Program-made: the position numbers and the translations under genes
The notes under the pieces: generated by a model
What the model was told of the DNA's origin: nothing
The model's input: the letters and a program-made list of their open reading frames with translations, nothing else
Databases searched by the model: none
Shown here: positions 45,563 to 54,229 of the stretch, piece after piece
How positions within the stretch are numbered: position 1 is the first letter of the stretch
Layout: every line of letters begins with the position of its first letter
Assembly (NCBI RefSeq): GCF_030812255.1
Contig: NZ_JAUSSH010000006.1
Coordinates: 1-64,000 of the forward strand
Direction of reading: 5' to 3'
Length of the DNA: 64,000 nt
Source of the DNA: Paeniglutamicibacter psychrophenolicus
GTDB lineage: Bacteria > Actinomycetota > Actinomycetes > Actinomycetales > Micrococcaceae

Positions 45563-46246
45563 ATGATCACCTCCTCTGCGGTTCCCGATGCCGCACTGCG
45601 CCTGCTCGTCGAAAAGGGCTTCGACGCCACCAGCGTCGATGCGCTGGCCCAGGCCGCGGGCATCTCGCGCTCCACCTTCTTCCGGCGCTTCGGCTCCAAG
45701 GAAGAAATGGTCTTCGCGGACATGGAAACGATCATCCACCACCTCGAAACAGTGCTGGCCACCTCCTCGGCCGGACCGGTCGCTTCGCTGGTCCACGCGG
45801 GGCTGACGGTCTTCGACCAGCACACCGCCCGGCCCGAGGCCGCGGGCCTGCGCCACCGCCTGCTGCTGGATGTGCCCTCGCTGCGCGACCGCGAACTGGT
45901 CTCCATCCACCGCTACGAGCGGGTCTTCCGCAACCACCTGCGCGACCGCGGGCTGTACTCGCTGCCCAACGGGCGGGCGATGTGCATCGCCTTCGCCTCC
46001 GGGATCGTCTCGGTGCACAACGACCACCTGCGGCGCTGGCTGCGCCATCCGGAGGACACCCGCCGCCCGGAGCTGGAGCGCGAGCTGACCGCGCTGGGCA
46101 CGCTGTTCGCCCCGGTGCTCGAGCCGCAGGAATCGGCCCCTGAACCCCAGCCGACGACGGTGGTCATCACCATTTCCGGCGGCACCCCGGACACCGAGGC
46201 CGTGCTCTCCCAGGTGCGCGAGGCCCTGGACCGCAACCACAGGTGA
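45563..46246 (+). CDS. TetR-family regulator upstream of acyl-CoA dehydrogenase
   Basis: A 227-residue TetR regulator. The helix-turn-helix is at about residues 22-50 (SVDALAQAAGISRSTFFRRF), followed by a mostly helical ligand domain rich in His/Arg. It lies 86 nt upstream of the acyl-CoA dehydrogenase gene in the same direction. That gap carries a promoter overlapped by the inverted repeat ATACT-N7-AGTAT. It probably responds to an acyl-CoA. Confidence 0.85.
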   Translation: MITSSAVPDAALRLLVEKGFDATSVDALAQAAGISRSTFFRRFGSKEEMVFADMETIIHHLETVLATSSAGPVASLVHAGLTVFDQHTARPEAAGLRHRLLLDVPSLRDRELVSIHRYERVFRNHLRDRGLYSLPNGRAMCIAFASGIVSVHNDHLRRWLRHPEDTRRPELERELTALGTLFAPVLEPQESAPEPQPTTVVITISGGTPDTEAVLSQVREALDRNHR

Positions 46247-46257
46247 ACCTCAGTCTC

Positions 46258-46285
46258 TTGACGTGATACTCAGTTCCAGTATGCT
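46258..46285 (+). promoter_or_regulatory. promoter and operator candidate of acyl-CoA dehydrogenase
   Basis: TTGACG (46258-46263) and TATGCT (46280-46285) form -35/-10 boxes with 16-nt spacing. The inverted repeat ATACT-N7-AGTAT (46266-46282) covers the spacer and first bases of the -10 box, where a repressor such as the adjacent TetR could block transcription. Confidence 0.6.
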
Positions 46286-46332
46286 GGTGCCCTAGCGACA
46301 TTCCCGCCGCCGACGAAAGGGCACCACCTTCC

Positions 46333-47565
46333 ATGAGCATCGAAGCCAGCCTCAGCACCGATTTCCCCGCCGGGGTCGTTGAACCCGAGTACGAACTCTG
46401 GGGCGAGGTGGACGTCGATCCGGCAGGGCTCTTCGAGGACATCGACGCGGCGGACCGCGAATACTGGGACCGCGCCCGGAAGTTCGGGCTCGACGAGGTG
46501 CGCCCGGTCATCGACGAATACTGGGACAACTCCGACTATCCGCTGGACCTGGCCACGCGCCTGGGCGAGCTGGACCTGCTGCGCGACGGACTCGCCCTCG
46601 AGGGCTACCCGGAGATGAGCGTGCTGGCCGCGGGGCTGGTGAACATGGAACTGTCCCGCGCCGACGGATCGGTGGGCACCATCGCCGCCGTGCAGGCCGG
46701 GCTGGCGCTGCGATCCATCGTCTACTGCGGCTCCCCCGAACAGATTGCCCACTGGGCGCCGAAGCTTGCCACCGCCGAGGTGCTCGGCGCCTTCGCGCTG
46801 ACCGAACCGACGCACGGCTCGGACTCGGTCTCGCTGGAAACCCGCGCCGTGCGGGTTGAGGGCGGCTACCGGATCAACGGCGAGAAGAAGTGGATCGGCA
46901 ACGGCTCCACCGGCGGGATCACCATCGTGTGGGCCCGCGACGAGGACGACAAGGTCCGTGGCTTCATCGTGCAGCAGGAGTGGGAGGGCTACACCGGCAC
47001 CACCATCGAGGGCAAGCTGTCGCTGCGCGCCATCTGGCAGGCGCACATCCGCATGGAAAACGTTTTTGTTCCCGACTCCCACGTGCTGCCCGGGGCCAAC
47101 AGCTTCAAGGACACCGCCAAGGTCCTCTTCGCCACCCGGCTGGGCGTCGCCTGGTCAGCCGTCGGCCACGCGACCGCCTGCTACGAGACCGCGGTGCAGT
47201 ACGCTGCCCAGCGCATCCAGTTCGGCCGCCCGCTGGCCGCCAGCCAGATCGTCCAGGAACGCCTGGCCCGGATGCACTCGGAGCTGGCGACCATGCAGCT
47301 GACGGTCATGCAGGCCACCAAGCGCGAGGAAGCCGGCACGCTGAGTCCGGTGCAGGCCTCGCTGGCCAAGTTCACCTGCACGCGCATCGCCCGGACCATC
47401 GCGTCCAACGCCCGCGACCTGCTCGGCGGCAACGGCATCCTGCTTCAGAACCGCGTGGCCCGGCACATCGCCGACATCGAGGCGATCCACACCTACGAGG
47501 GCACCGAAACGGTGCAGGCGCTGATCATCGGGCGCTCCATCACCGGGATCTCCGCCTTCGCCTAG
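46333..47565 (+). CDS. acyl-CoA dehydrogenase, glutaryl-CoA dehydrogenase-like
   Basis: A 410-residue flavoenzyme. The three-domain acyl-CoA dehydrogenase layout is complete, with FALTEPTHGSDS, GEKKWIGNGS, RIQFGRPLAASQ and the catalytic base Glu389 in IHTYEGTE near the C-terminus. The YEGTE context and length resemble glutaryl-CoA dehydrogenase, the decarboxylating enzyme of lysine and tryptophan breakdown, but an Arg needed for decarboxylation was not checked. GAAAGGG lies upstream of the ATG. A GC-rich hairpin follows. Confidence 0.88.
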   Translation: MSIEASLSTDFPAGVVEPEYELWGEVDVDPAGLFEDIDAADREYWDRARKFGLDEVRPVIDEYWDNSDYPLDLATRLGELDLLRDGLALEGYPEMSVLAAGLVNMELSRADGSVGTIAAVQAGLALRSIVYCGSPEQIAHWAPKLATAEVLGAFALTEPTHGSDSVSLETRAVRVEGGYRINGEKKWIGNGSTGGITIVWARDEDDKVRGFIVQQEWEGYTGTTIEGKLSLRAIWQAHIRMENVFVPDSHVLPGANSFKDTAKVLFATRLGVAWSAVGHATACYETAVQYAAQRIQFGRPLAASQIVQERLARMHSELATMQLTVMQATKREEAGTLSPVQASLAKFTCTRIARTIASNARDLLGGNGILLQNRVARHIADIEAIHTYEGTETVQALIIGRSITGISAFA

Positions 47566-47576
47566 GGACGGGCGAA

Positions 47577-47607
47577 CGGCCGGGGCACCACGACGGCGCC
47601 CCGGCCG
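47577..47607 (+). terminator. hairpin after acyl-CoA dehydrogenase
   Basis: CGGCCGGGGC (47577-47586) pairs perfectly with GCCCCGGCCG (47598-47607) around an 11-nt loop, 12 nt past the stop. No U-run follows. Confidence 0.6.
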
Positions 47608-47651
47608 CCAGCACCGCCCGCCCCGGCCCGCTGCCGATCGACGATCTTTCG

Positions 47652-47657
47652 TATGAT
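47652..47657 (+). promoter_or_regulatory. -10 box, leaderless PAP2-like transcript
   Basis: TATGAT, close to the ideal -10 hexamer, ends 6 nt before the ATG at 47664 with no ribosome-binding site. Confidence 0.6.
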
Positions 47658-47663
47658 CGTTGG

Positions 47664-48245
47664 ATGAGTGAAACCCCCACGCTGCGCCCAGCCCGGTACG
47701 TGACCGAAACCCTGTCACCGGCGATCCTGGTGAGCGTGCTGTTGCTGCTGCAGCCGTTTCTCACCCCGGGCACCACCTGGCCCCAGGCCGTGGTGGCCTT
47801 CTTCTTCGTGACGGGGCTGCCCTTTGCGGTGCTGCTGTGGATGAAGCACCGGGGCAAGGTCACCGACCACCACGTCGGCGACCGCCGCCAACGGGCACCG
47901 GTGATGATGATGGCCGGAACGTCCCTGCTGGTTGGCGCCGTCCTGCTCTTCGTGCTTGATGCTCCCGCCGGGCTTTTCAGCGCCGTGGGAACCATCTTCC
48001 TGGGTCTGCTCGTGTGCCTGCTGGCCAACCTGGCCTGGAAGCTTTCGGTCCACAGCGCGGTGGCGGCCTTTGTGGGTTTGGAACTCCTGACGCCCGTGGG
48101 GCAGGTTGGAGCCGCGTTGGCGCTGGTCCTGGCGGCAACCGTGGGCTGGTCGCGCATCGAACTGAAGGACCACACCTCCACACAGGTATTGGCCGGTCTG
48201 GTGGTCGGCTGCGCCGTGTATGCTGCAGCCCTAACCCTTCCCTGA
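47664..48245 (+). CDS. PAP2-like membrane protein
   Basis: A 193-residue membrane protein with six hydrophobic segments. The phrases KLSVHSAVAAFV and SRIELKDHTSTQVLAG match the positions of the lipid phosphatase motifs SGH and SRxxxxxHxxxD, but the final Asp is replaced (Thr-Gln at the usual place). Activity as a phosphatase is therefore uncertain. It could be a prenyl- or lipid-phosphate phosphatase of cell-envelope synthesis. Confidence 0.75.
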   Translation: MSETPTLRPARYVTETLSPAILVSVLLLLQPFLTPGTTWPQAVVAFFFVTGLPFAVLLWMKHRGKVTDHHVGDRRQRAPVMMMAGTSLLVGAVLLFVLDAPAGLFSAVGTIFLGLLVCLLANLAWKLSVHSAVAAFVGLELLTPVGQVGAALALVLAATVGWSRIELKDHTSTQVLAGLVVGCAVYAAALTLP

Positions 48246-48263
48246 GCCCGGGGACCCGACCGG

Positions 48264-49244
48264 CTAGCTGCCGGAACCCCCGGGTGCACCGCTCGGACGG
48301 GTTCCGCCGGGTCCACCGGGTGGGGTTCCACCCGGGCCGCCACCCGGGGCACCGCCGCCTGCGGCGGGCGTGGTCCGGGTGTCCACCCCGACGTCCAGCA
48401 CCACTTTGTACCCGTTCGAGATATCCCCGGTGACGGTGGCGAGCTGGCTGGCACCCGAATCGTCGCCGAACACGTTGTCGGTCGCCAGGGAGAGCTGGGC
48501 CATGTTCTTGACCGAGGACTCGTACCCGGTGCCCGCGTAGACCTTCGCCGAAACGTCGGCGGGCAGCGCCATCTGGGAGGTGGCAATGGCATTGGACGAA
48601 TCGATGATCGAGGCCGCGTCGGGATAAACCTCGAAGTGGATGTGCGGCCAGCGTCCGGTGTAGCAGGCCGGGAAGATGCTGGTGAAGCGCACCGTGCCCC
48701 TGGCATCGGCGATCTGCACCCCGCGCAGGTAGTTCTCGTTCTCCACGGCGGCGGAGTACATGGAGTAGTTGCCTTCCCGGTCGCAGTGCCATACGTAGAC
48801 CGCAACCCCGGCGAAGGGCGCCGAGGCGTTGGCCAGGTCCTTGATGTTCAGCTCAAGTGTCATCGGGATGCCTGCGGCCGTGGTGGTCGAGTCCCCGAAG
48901 CTGGAGCGAATGTCGGAGCGCACGATGCCGCTTTGCTCCAGCACGTCCGGGCCGTTGGACCCGTCGCCCGGGTAGGGGCCGGCGGTTTCATCGGGGATCT
49001 CCCCGGCGGAGGTTCCGCCCGATCCGGCGGGTGCTTCCGCGTCCGCGGTGGCGCTGCAGGCGGCCAGGCCCAGCGCCAGGGCGCCGACGCCGAAGGCCTT
49101 CAGCGCACTGCGGCGCCCCAGGAGCGTCTGGACGTCGAACCCGAGCCCCTGGTCCTCGAGGTCCTCGGCCGGCCGCGGCAGGGTCCTGCCCCGGTAAGTG
49201 GGATGACCGGAACTCGGCGTGCGGTGGGGGGTCTGGTTCTCCAT
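48264..49244 (-). CDS. Tat-exported lipoprotein, intradiol ring-cleavage dioxygenase family
   Basis: A 326-residue exported protein. A 40-residue cytoplasmic start precedes a twin-arginine motif (RRSALKAFG, Arg44-Arg45) and a lipobox ending at Cys63. A dioxygenase domain spans about 80-285 with the four non-haem iron ligands in place: Tyr160 (WHCDREGNYS), Tyr195 and His201/His203 (CYTGRWPHIHF). The last 30 residues are a Gly/Pro repeat. Catechol dioxygenases are normally cytoplasmic, so a surface-anchored form is unusual. Substrate unknown. Confidence 0.87.
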   Translation of the reverse strand: MENQTPHRTPSSGHPTYRGRTLPRPAEDLEDQGLGFDVQTLLGRRSALKAFGVGALALGLAACSATADAEAPAGSGGTSAGEIPDETAGPYPGDGSNGPDVLEQSGIVRSDIRSSFGDSTTTAAGIPMTLELNIKDLANASAPFAGVAVYVWHCDREGNYSMYSAAVENENYLRGVQIADARGTVRFTSIFPACYTGRWPHIHFEVYPDAASIIDSSNAIATSQMALPADVSAKVYAGTGYESSVKNMAQLSLATDNVFGDDSGASQLATVTGDISNGYKVVLDVGVDTRTTPAAGGGAPGGGPGGTPPGGPGGTRPSGAPGGSGS

Positions 49245-49450
49245 GGTCGGGTGCTCCTTGGGGCGGGTCGTGCGCCGGATGCCGGCGTGTGGTGGGTTGG
49301 TTTCCCACGCTAGGCCCGACGCATTTGACCCCGCTGTGGCCCGGCCAAGAGCGGACCATGTGGTCGGAGGATTCGACCCGCGGATAGTCCCGGACCCAGG
49401 CTTCGGCCAAGCCTGCCGTCTACCTGGGCCTCACCGTCCGCCCGCACCAG
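49245..49450. other. intergenic before gene remnant
   Basis: Holds the promoter of the leftward dioxygenase. From 49388 rightward it also holds an open frame that joins the remnant below without any start codon. No RNA or repeat was seen. Confidence 0.4.
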
Positions 49451-49828
49451 GTGGCCGCATGTTTCCTGCGCCCCGCGGCCCGGCCCGTTGTCCTTGTTGA
49501 TGGCATCGAGCATCCCGGGGCATGGGGCAAACCCTGCACGGTTCGGCTGCCTGCGGGCACCCACGAGGTGGCGGCCGGCTTGCGCTATCGCGGCACCCGA
49601 GCCGTGCTCGGCGCCACCTCGATCCGGGTGGCCCTCGCCGAGGGCGAAACCAGGGAAATGGCCGCGGTCAACGGGATCGCAAACCCACACCCCGTTCACC
49701 ATCACCGCACCATGGCACTTCGCTCCGAACGCCTTGCTGCCCGGGGCCTTGAGGGCTGTTGCGCATTGATTCGGTGGCACCGCCACCCGGTCTGCCCTCC
49801 GGCGAACGCCGTCAGTCGGGCACCTTGA
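49388..49828 (+). pseudogene. probable remnant of a surface-protein domain
   Basis: After an in-frame stop at 49385-49387 the frame is open to 49828, with GTG 49451 the only plausible start and no ribosome-binding site. The middle part reads like a beta-rich actinobacterial domain with VVLVDGIEHPGAWG, VRLPAGTHEV and YRGTRAVLG, followed after NGIANPHPV by low-quality sequence. This pattern suggests a truncated N-terminus and a frame-shifted tail. The family is recalled only by pattern. It could also be a chance frame. Confidence 0.35.
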
Positions 49829-50789
49829 TTTCGGCATCCCGTCCACGGGCCCGGGCAGTGCCGGGTCCCCGTCCGAGCGTCGCAATGGCGGCGATGATCA
49901 TCAAGAACCCCATGGTCGAGGCCACCGTTGGCTCATCGCCCAGGAAGAGCACCGCGATCAGCACTGCCGTGGCAGGTTCGAGCAGCGTGGCCACCACGGC
50001 GTTGGCGCTCGAGGTGGTGCGCAGCCCGGCATAGAACAGGCCGTAGGCCAGCGCCATGGTCACCACACCCAGATAGATGACCAGCCACCACGATCCGGCA
50101 TCGGTGGTACCCAGCGGCTCGGCATTCACCCAGGCCAGCACGAGGCCGGCGGGGACCAGGCAGGCGGCGGCCAGCACCATGGTGATGACGGTCAACGCGA
50201 AGGGGTCCAGCACCCGGGCCATCGGCACGGCCGCATCGGCAGCCAGCGCAAACCCCGTCCCCGAGACCAGCGCGGCCAGGATTCCCGGCACCGGGTGCGG
50301 TGCGGCGGAAACCTCGGCACCGGCGAGACTCACCAGGCACAACCCCGCCAGCGCCACGGCCACCGTGGCCAGCGCCCCGGGCCGCGGCAAGGCCCTGGAG
50401 CGGACGGACTTGAGCACCAGCAACAACACCGGGGCCAAACCCAGGGCCACCACCGTTCCGACGCTGACCCCCGCCCACACCACGGCCAGGAAAAAGAAGA
50501 ACTGGAAGACCGCCGTCAAGGACCCCACGGCCACCGCGCGCCCGGGGTTCGCCCGGCCCAGCACCCAGCACTCGCGCAGCCGACCGGCAACCAAGGCCGC
50601 CACCAGCAATGCGAGGGCTGCCGCGGCGGCCCGGTAGGAGCCGAGCAGCGAGGGTGAGAGCCCTGAGGGCCGGTGCGCGAGCTGGACGGCCGGGCCGATG
50701 GTCCCCCACGCGATTCCGGCCAGGCAGATCAGCAGCAGCCCGGACGGGCGGCGCCTGGTGGCGAGGGGAATGGGTCTGCGCGGGCTCAT
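49812..50789 (-). CDS. DMT-superfamily (EamA) transporter
   Basis: A 325-residue transporter with ten hydrophobic segments arranged as two EamA repeats. The first begins GIAWGTIGPAVQL; the second ends in the conserved EPATAVLIAVLFLGDEPT. Such proteins export amino acids or small metabolites. ATG 50789 has no good Shine-Dalgarno and follows CACACT by 7 nt, so it may be leaderless. It starts 26 nt past the end of the helicase gene on the same strand. Confidence 0.88.
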   Translation of the reverse strand: MSPRRPIPLATRRRPSGLLLICLAGIAWGTIGPAVQLAHRPSGLSPSLLGSYRAAAAALALLVAALVAGRLRECWVLGRANPGRAVAVGSLTAVFQFFFFLAVVWAGVSVGTVVALGLAPVLLLVLKSVRSRALPRPGALATVAVALAGLCLVSLAGAEVSAAPHPVPGILAALVSGTGFALAADAAVPMARVLDPFALTVITMVLAAACLVPAGLVLAWVNAEPLGTTDAGSWWLVIYLGVVTMALAYGLFYAGLRTTSSANAVVATLLEPATAVLIAVLFLGDEPTVASTMGFLMIIAAIATLGRGPGTARARGRDAEIKVPD

Positions 50790-50814
50790 GCCCACCAGTG
50801 TGCCATGGAGGTGC

Positions 50815-53457
50815 CTAGGGCTGGCCCATGCGCTTTTTCACGTGGCGGGTGGCGGGAGCGGTCCATGGGTCCTCGGGCCACGGGTGCTTGGGATAGCGGC
50901 CGCGGTTCTCCGCCCGCACCTGGGTGTAGGGCCCGGACCAGAAGGAGGCCAGGTCGTCGGTGACGGCCAGCGGGCGTCCGGCCGGGGAGAGCAGGTGGAA
51001 CAGGACCGGCACCCTCCCGCGCACCAGTGCCGGGGAGGTCGCGAGCCCGAAGCATTCCTGCAGCTTCACCGCGACCACCGGCGGCGCGTCCGGGGCATCG
51101 ACGCCCGGATAGTCGATGCGGATCTTCGAGCCGCTGGGCACCGCGAGGCGTTCGGGCACCAGCGCGTCCAGCTCCGTGGCCTCGGGCCAGGGCAGCAGCC
51201 GGCGCAGCGCATCGGCCAGGTGCAGCGAGCCGGCGGACTTGCCCCCGGCGAGCGCCTCGAGTTCCGGGGCCAGCCAGGTCTCGGCCGCTTCCAGCAGCGC
51301 GGCGTCGTCCATGGGCGGCCACGGGTCCCCGAGCTCGCGGTGGACAATGGCCAGCCGGTTGCGCAATGCCGTGGCGGAGGCGGAGAACCTGAGCATGCCC
51401 AGGCCGTTGGCCCGCAACGCAACAAGCACCGCGGCGCGTCCCTGGGCACGGGTGGGTGCCACCGGGGTGCTGGCCAGCTCGATGGCACCGAGCCGGTGCA
51501 CGTCCCTGGCAGTGAGCTTCCCGTGGGCAAAGACGGTGGTCGTGTCCTCGGTTTCCAGGTGGGCTGCGGCAAGCAGCGCGGTGGCTTCATCCAGCGGGGC
51601 CGCGGCGCGGATCAGCGCGCCGGTGCCGGCCGCGTCGCGGCCGGCGGCCCGGGCCACCTCGGCCACCGCGATCCAGGCGTGGTGTGCCACGGGGCTTGAC
51701 GCCGGCAGCCCGGCCCGGGTGCCGGAGGCCAGCAGGTAGGTGGTTCCCGCGGCGCCTTCCACCCGCCGGGCCACCTGGCCCGGGAAGGCCAACGCGGTGA
51801 TCAGGCCCAGCGGGTCGCCGGTGAATGGGCCGGCGGACCGGTCCGCTTGGCCGGCAGCCTGCGTGGCGATGCGTTCGAGGCGGGCGGCTTCGCGTTTCCA
51901 GGCACCGGAGCCGGGATGCCGGCCGTTGCGCAGGGAGGCCAGCAGCGCCCCGAGGTCCGCGCCTTGGGCCCGGTAGTCACCGGCCAGCAGCGCGACGATG
52001 CGTGCGGTGGCGGCGGCCCCGGCCATCGGGGCTCCGTCGAGCAGTGCGCGCCCAAGCCGCGGGTCCGCCGGGATCGAGGCCAGGCGCCGGCCCAGCGTTG
52101 TGGCCTGTCCGTTGCCCTCGATCGCGCCGAGGTGTTCGAGCACCGTGGTGGCGGCCTGCAGGCTGGAGGCCGGTGGCGCCTCGGGCAGCGCCAGCCCCTG
52201 CCCGCCGGGGGCACCCCAGCAGGCCAGGATGAGGGCTGCGGAGGCCAGGTCCGCCACGGTGATCTCGGCGCGCGGGTGTGCCGGGGCGGCGGCGAAGCTC
52301 TTTTCCTCGAAGCAGCGCACCACTGTGCCCGGGCCCAAGCGGGCGGCACGTCCGGCACGCTGGATGCACGAGGCCCTCGAGGCGGAGACCGTGACCAGTC
52401 CGCTCATGGAGCGGGCCGCATCCCGGCGCGGTTCGCGGGCCAGCCCGGAGTCGATGACCAGCCGCACCCCGGGGACGGTGAGCGAGGATTCGGCCAGCGA
52501 GGTGGAAACGATGATCCGCGGCTTCCCTCCGGGTTCGCGCCCGGAAACCGCGCGGTCCTGCTCATTGGCGGGCACCTGGCCGTGCAGTTCGAGCACCTCG
52601 GTGCCGGCGGCCCTGGAGCGCAATTGGGCCGCGACGTCGGCGACCTCCCAGGCCCCGGGCAGGAACACCAGCGCATCGATGCCCGGATCCTGGGTCAGTG
52701 CCCGGGAGTGGGCCTCGGCGGCAACGGCCGCCACGTGGGTGAGGAAGGTGCGTGAGACCCCGCGGTCGGTCAGCCGCGGGGCTGCTGCCGGTTCCCAGCG
52801 CACCTCCAGCCCGTGCAGCGCCGCCGGGCAGTCAACCAGCGGTGCTTCCCCGGTGCCCGTGGCATCCCCCAGCAGCTGGGCGAAGCGCGGGGCATCGAGC
52901 GTGGCGGACATGGCCACCAGGGTGAGGTCCCCGCGCAGTTCGTGGACCTCTCGCAGCATGCCCAGCAGCAGGTCGGTTTCCAGCCCGCGTTCGTGCACCT
53001 CGTCGATGATCACCGCGTCCACGGACTCCAGTCCCGGATCGGCCAGCAGTCGGCGCAGCAGGATCCCGGGGGTCACGAACTCCACCAGCGTGTGGGCACC
53101 GGCGCTGTGTTCCCCGCGCACCGTGAAACCCACCCGGGTGCCCAGGCCGCTGCCGTCCAGGAAGGACAGGCGGCGGGCGGCGGAGCGTGCGGCGACGCGG
53201 CGCGGCTGGGTGACCACGATGCGGGCGGGCCTGCCGGTGCGTGCCGCCACGGCGTTGGCGACCAGCGGCGGGACCAGGGTGGTCTTGCCGGTGCCCGGCG
53301 GGGCCTGGATGACGGCCGTCGCGCTGGCGCCTCCCGCTTCCAGCACCTCGGCGAGTTCGGGCAGGGATTGGGCAAAGACCAGCCCGTGCCCGATGGCTGC
53401 CAGGTCGAAGTCGTGGGTGGGTAGGGGTTTTTCCTGCCGGATCTGCTGCGTGCTCAC
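50815..53457 (-). CDS. hrpB: ATP-dependent helicase HrpB
   Basis: An 880-residue DEAH/RHA-type helicase of the HrpB family. Motif I APPGTGKTT is at 52-60 and motif II is DEVH (152-155). Helicase C and HA2 domains follow, and the HrpB-specific C-terminal domain ends in KLQECFGLA and SFWSGPYTQVRAENRGRYPKHPWPEDP phrases typical of HrpB. Its cellular role is not well defined; E. coli hrpB mutants are viable. GTG 53457 is preferred over ATG 53466 because GATAAT lies 7 nt upstream and overlaps the ATG. Confidence 0.93.
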   Translation of the reverse strand: MSTQQIRQEKPLPTHDFDLAAIGHGLVFAQSLPELAEVLEAGGASATAVIQAPPGTGKTTLVPPLVANAVAARTGRPARIVVTQPRRVAARSAARRLSFLDGSGLGTRVGFTVRGEHSAGAHTLVEFVTPGILLRRLLADPGLESVDAVIIDEVHERGLETDLLLGMLREVHELRGDLTLVAMSATLDAPRFAQLLGDATGTGEAPLVDCPAALHGLEVRWEPAAAPRLTDRGVSRTFLTHVAAVAAEAHSRALTQDPGIDALVFLPGAWEVADVAAQLRSRAAGTEVLELHGQVPANEQDRAVSGREPGGKPRIIVSTSLAESSLTVPGVRLVIDSGLAREPRRDAARSMSGLVTVSASRASCIQRAGRAARLGPGTVVRCFEEKSFAAAPAHPRAEITVADLASAALILACWGAPGGQGLALPEAPPASSLQAATTVLEHLGAIEGNGQATTLGRRLASIPADPRLGRALLDGAPMAGAAATARIVALLAGDYRAQGADLGALLASLRNGRHPGSGAWKREAARLERIATQAAGQADRSAGPFTGDPLGLITALAFPGQVARRVEGAAGTTYLLASGTRAGLPASSPVAHHAWIAVAEVARAAGRDAAGTGALIRAAAPLDEATALLAAAHLETEDTTTVFAHGKLTARDVHRLGAIELASTPVAPTRAQGRAAVLVALRANGLGMLRFSASATALRNRLAIVHRELGDPWPPMDDAALLEAAETWLAPELEALAGGKSAGSLHLADALRRLLPWPEATELDALVPERLAVPSGSKIRIDYPGVDAPDAPPVVAVKLQECFGLATSPALVRGRVPVLFHLLSPAGRPLAVTDDLASFWSGPYTQVRAENRGRYPKHPWPEDPWTAPATRHVKKRMGQP

Positions 53458-53464
53458 CCGCCCC

Positions 53465-53470
53465 ATTATC
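53465..53470 (-). promoter_or_regulatory. -10 box, leaderless hrpB transcript
   Basis: GATAAT on the leftward strand ends 7 nt before the GTG at 53457. It covers the first two bases of an upstream ATG, which makes that ATG unlikely as the start. Confidence 0.5.
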
Positions 53471-53494
53471 CAGTGTTGCCGCCGGTTGACGGGA

Positions 53495-54229
53495 TCAGGG
53501 CGTGCGGCGGCGCAGCGTCATCGAGCCCACGACGATTGCGGCCAGGATCCAGGCGGCAATGAAGCCGATGCGCAGCCAGATGTAGCCGGCGTCCTGGTCG
53601 TCGCGGGCCACGGCGTTCAGCGCATCGATGGCGTGGCTCAACGGCAGCCAGTCGCCGATCTTCTCCAGGGCCTCGGGAAGCTGGTCCCGGGGCAGGAAGA
53701 TCCCGCCGAGCAGCACCTGCGGGAAGACGAAGGCCGGCATGAACTGCACGACCTGGAACTCGCTGCGCGCAAAGGCGCTGGCCAAAAGCCCCAGCGAGGT
53801 GCCGAGCAACGCGTCGACGATCGCCACCGCGAACAGCAGCCCCAGGTTCCCGCCCACGTCCAGCCCGCACACCCACACGGCGAAGCCCACCGCGATCGCG
53901 GTCTGCACGATCGCCAGCAACCCGAAGGCCAGCGCGTAGCCCAGGATGAAGTCGGCCTTGCCCAGCGGCAGGGAGAGCAGCCGTTCCAGGGTGCCGCTGC
54001 GCCGTTCGCGCAACGTGGCGATCGAGGTGACCAGGAACATCACGATGAAGGGGAACAGCGCGATCATGGCCGGGCCGATCTGCCCGAACACCGGGGTGTC
54101 GGTGAAGATCCAGGCGACCAGGCCCACCAACAGTGCGGGGACCAACAGCAGCAGGCCCAGGGTGCGGTGGTCGTGCCGCACCTGGTTCAGCACCCGGGCG
54201 GTGGTGGCAAGGGTGCGGGCAAGGCTCAT
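53495..54229 (-). CDS. ABC-2 type permease
   Basis: A 244-residue membrane protein with six hydrophobic segments. It has the ABC-2/DrrB-type core phrase ERRSGTLERLLSLPLGKADFILGYALAFG and the FMPAFVFPQVLLGGIFLPRDQLP loop. It exports a drug or lipid with the ATPase encoded upstream (4-nt overlap). Substrate unknown; DrrAB-like systems often give resistance to an exogenous compound. Confidence 0.9.
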   Translation of the reverse strand: MSLARTLATTARVLNQVRHDHRTLGLLLLVPALLVGLVAWIFTDTPVFGQIGPAMIALFPFIVMFLVTSIATLRERRSGTLERLLSLPLGKADFILGYALAFGLLAIVQTAIAVGFAVWVCGLDVGGNLGLLFAVAIVDALLGTSLGLLASAFARSEFQVVQFMPAFVFPQVLLGGIFLPRDQLPEALEKIGDWLPLSHAIDALNAVARDDQDAGYIWLRIGFIAAWILAAIVVGSMTLRRRTP

